Positions 14,257 to 15,509 of a DNA stretch of 15,509 nucleotides are shown piece by piece. The translations under genes and the position numbers were made by a program. This DNA comes from Planctomycetota bacterium. GTDB taxonomy: Bacteria > Patescibacteriota > Patescibacteriia > Patescibacteriales > UBA12465. The stretch is from NCBI GenBank assembly GCA_025453315.1, contig JALOQQ010000012.1, positions 1 to 15,509 on the forward strand, given 5' to 3'. The notes under the pieces are model-generated. The model was not told where the DNA came from. It ran no database searches and was given only the letters and a program-made list of their open reading frames with translations. How positions within the stretch are numbered: position 1 is the first letter of the stretch; each line of letters opens with the position of its first letter.

Positions 14257-14580
14257 ATGATAAATAAAAAGTGTCCGAGCAAACAATTATCAAAAAGAAT
14301 CACGGAGTTAGGAGATTTATTTAGAGTTTTGGGTGAAGAAAAACGTTTAAAAATAATTTGTTTACTTAGAAATAGGGAATTATGTGTTAGTGATATTTGG
14401 CAAAATGTTGGCTGGCCGCAAAATTTAGTTTCTACCCATCTAAGAATTTTATCGCGCTCTAAATTAATTAGTAATCGTCGAGAAGGACAAAAAATTTATT
14501 ATTCTATAAATTATTTAGCATTTAAAAAATATAATTCAATATTAGCCGATTTTTTAAAAAAATATGAACAAAAAGATTAG
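14257..14580 (+). CDS. ArsR-family transcriptional repressor
   Basis: A 107-residue winged-helix protein of typical length. It has FRVLGEEKRLKIICLLRNRELCVSDI (22-47), a recognition helix near PQNLVSTHLRILSRSKLI (54-71) and a wing at REGQKIYYSI (75-84). The ELCVSDI segment occupies the place of the ELCVCDL metal-binding box of arsenic and cadmium sensors, but only one of the box cysteines remains (Cys43). Others are Cys6 and Cys35. No Asp-x-His pair of the C-terminal zinc site is visible. The signal is therefore unclear; a thiol, redox or unusual metal signal is possible. The gene sits behind its own operator and overlaps the 4Fe-4S gene by 17 nt, so it probably represses both. Confidence 0.88.
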   Translation: MINKKCPSKQLSKRITELGDLFRVLGEEKRLKIICLLRNRELCVSDIWQNVGWPQNLVSTHLRILSRSKLISNRREGQKIYYSINYLAFKKYNSILADFLKKYEQKD

Positions 14581-15433
14581 TTTTTATTTGAGAAGAACTT
14601 CTCAATTCATCGTGGTGTTGTTAGTTTTTTATTTAACATTAAGACATTTGAATTTGGGAATCGAAAAAGCTTTTCCTATTGATGCTTATTGTCCTTTTGG
14701 TGGCGTAGAAAGTTTTTTGACTTACATTAGTACCGGTGAGTTTTTAAAAAGAATTTTCTTAAGCTCATTTGCCTTATTAATTATAACTATTTTTTTAACC
14801 ATATTTTTTGGTAGAGTGTTTTGTGGTTATTTTTGTCCACTAGGTGCCTTACAAGAATTTTTTCGATGGTTGGGAAAGAAAATTGGTATAAAAAAAGATT
14901 TCGAATTTCCCAAAAATATCGATTATTACGCTCGTTATTTAAAATATTTTATTTTAATATTAATAATATTTTTTTCCTATAAATTAGGTGATTTGATTTT
15001 CAGAAATTATGATCCCTACAATGCTTTGATGCATTTGGGTAATGAGTGGGAGGAAAAGATTTTTGGTTATATCATTTTATTGGTGCTTTTGTTAGCTTCT
15101 CTGTTTACTAAAAGTTTTTGGTGTCGTTATTTTTGCCCCTTAGGCGCTATTTTGGGAATTTTTAAAAAAATTAGTTTCTTTAAATTGAAAAGAGATGAAC
15201 ATTCTTGCGTTTCTTGTCATAGTTGTGATTATAATTGTCCAGCTGGATTAGAAATTGAAAAAAAGAAACAGATTAAATCCGCCGACTGTATTAGTTGTCT
15301 GAATTGTGTTGAAAAGTGTCCCAATAATAGTCTTAGTATTTCTGTGTTTGGCAAAAAGATAACTAAGAATAATTTTAGTATTTTGGTTGTAATAATTTTT
15401 GTTTTAGCCATTCTAACGCCAATAGCGGCGTGA
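14564..15433 (+). CDS. NapH-like membrane 4Fe-4S electron-transfer protein; 3' end uncertain
   Basis: 289 residues as read. Membrane segments lie at about 13-27, 64-84, 127-147, 168-182 and 271-287. AYCPFGGVE (41-49) and two Cys-x3-Cys-Pro loops, FCGYFCPLGA (86-95) and WCRYFCPLGA (186-195), are typical of the NapH/YccM/NosR-type family. Two ferredoxin cluster motifs follow: CVSCHSCDYNCP (215-226) and CISCLNCVEKCP (242-253). Such proteins pass electrons across or along the cytoplasmic membrane, usually between quinones or ferredoxin and a partner enzyme, which is not present here. The ATG overlaps the end of the arsR-like gene and has no Shine-Dalgarno sequence. The last codons and the TGA, the only TGA stop here, lie at the abrupt GC-rich junction, so the native C terminus may differ. 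Confidence 0.85.
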   Translation: MNKKISFYLRRTSQFIVVLLVFYLTLRHLNLGIEKAFPIDAYCPFGGVESFLTYISTGEFLKRIFLSSFALLIITIFLTIFFGRVFCGYFCPLGALQEFFRWLGKKIGIKKDFEFPKNIDYYARYLKYFILILIIFFSYKLGDLIFRNYDPYNALMHLGNEWEEKIFGYIILLVLLLASLFTKSFWCRYFCPLGAILGIFKKISFFKLKRDEHSCVSCHSCDYNCPAGLEIEKKKQIKSADCISCLNCVEKCPNNSLSISVFGKKITKNNFSILVVIIFVLAILTPIAA

Positions 15434-15509
15434 CAAATCTGGTGCTACTCGGCTACTGGGGCGCCGTTTATGTCTTCAGCGCCATCGAGGGGCTCCAGGT
15501 CATCATCGA
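15416..15509. other. Abrupt GC-rich terminal segment, probable chimeric join
   Basis: Composition jumps from about one-third G+C to about 60% within the last 80-90 bases. The change coincides with a short inverted repeat, ACGCC (15416-15420) and GGCGT (15427-15431). In one frame the GC-rich part uses almost only G- or C-ending codons, unlike every gene upstream. This is best explained by an assembly or amplification chimera, less likely by a recent insertion. Confidence 0.6.
15430..15509 (+). CDS. Fragment of a GC-rich coding region, product unknown
   Basis: The frame reading LVLLGYWGAVYVFSAIEG is open to the window edge, hydrophobic, and GC-rich at third codon positions, so it is probably the coding frame of the foreign segment. 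It would be part of a membrane protein. A GTG at 15430 overlaps the preceding stop as GTGA, which could mimic a coupled start. The frame also stays open upstream through the junction, so the true start cannot be placed. All three minus-strand frames contain stops. Confidence 0.35.
   Translation, partial: MTNLVLLGYWGAVYVFSAIEGLQVII

Noticed and set aside
14257..14580. Arsenic-resistance operon
   Set aside because: The regulator lacks the full cysteine box, and the partner gene is an iron-sulfur membrane protein. There is no arsenite pump or arsenate reductase in view.

Overview
This AT-rich window (roughly one-third G+C by eye) looks like a piece of a reduced bacterial genome, most likely from the Candidate Phyla Radiation (Patescibacteria, Parcubacteria-like). 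This rests on gene content and style, not on a marker gene. The prolyl-tRNA synthetase is short and lacks the editing insertion. Genes are tightly packed, and nearly all stops are TAA. Every intact start is ATG, and most starts have no Shine-Dalgarno sequence. TGA is not read through in any gene, so nothing suggests the recoded Gracilibacteria/SR1 code.

Layout. (1) 2-496 is the 3' end of an unrecognised gene, convergent with an MFS transporter gene (499-1695, minus strand). Its terminator hairpin lies inside the last codons of the transporter. (2) A 153-bp divergent region holds two outward promoters, each placed so that transcription should begin at or next to the ATG: MFS to the left and proS (1849-3075) to the right. 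(3) A YibE/F-family membrane protein (3184-4305) follows between two terminators. (4) A purine operon, guaB-purA (4521-7580), has a strong promoter, a 107-nt leader with a hairpin, and the only two strong Shine-Dalgarno sequences seen. GuaB and PurA stand at the IMP branch point, toward XMP/GMP and adenylosuccinate/AMP. (5) A five-gene run (7762-14129) encodes a long MacA/HlyD-like adaptor, a MacB/LolD-like ATPase, two different MacB/FtsX-type permeases and a membrane-anchored metallophosphoesterase, then a terminator. (6) An ArsR-family repressor with a clear palindromic operator over its own promoter overlaps a NapH-like membrane 4Fe-4S protein (14257-15433).

The last ~80-90 bases change abruptly to about 60% G+C, with GC-ending codons in one open frame. 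I think this is a contig join or chimeric end, not native sequence. The 3' end of the 4Fe-4S gene should therefore be treated with caution.

I see no CRISPR array, tRNA, rRNA, insertion sequence or phage module. The most unusual local content is the asymmetric export operon, the enlarged PurA, the autoregulated ArsR/4Fe-4S pair and the contrast in translation-initiation signals. None of these amounts to a demonstrated new system.
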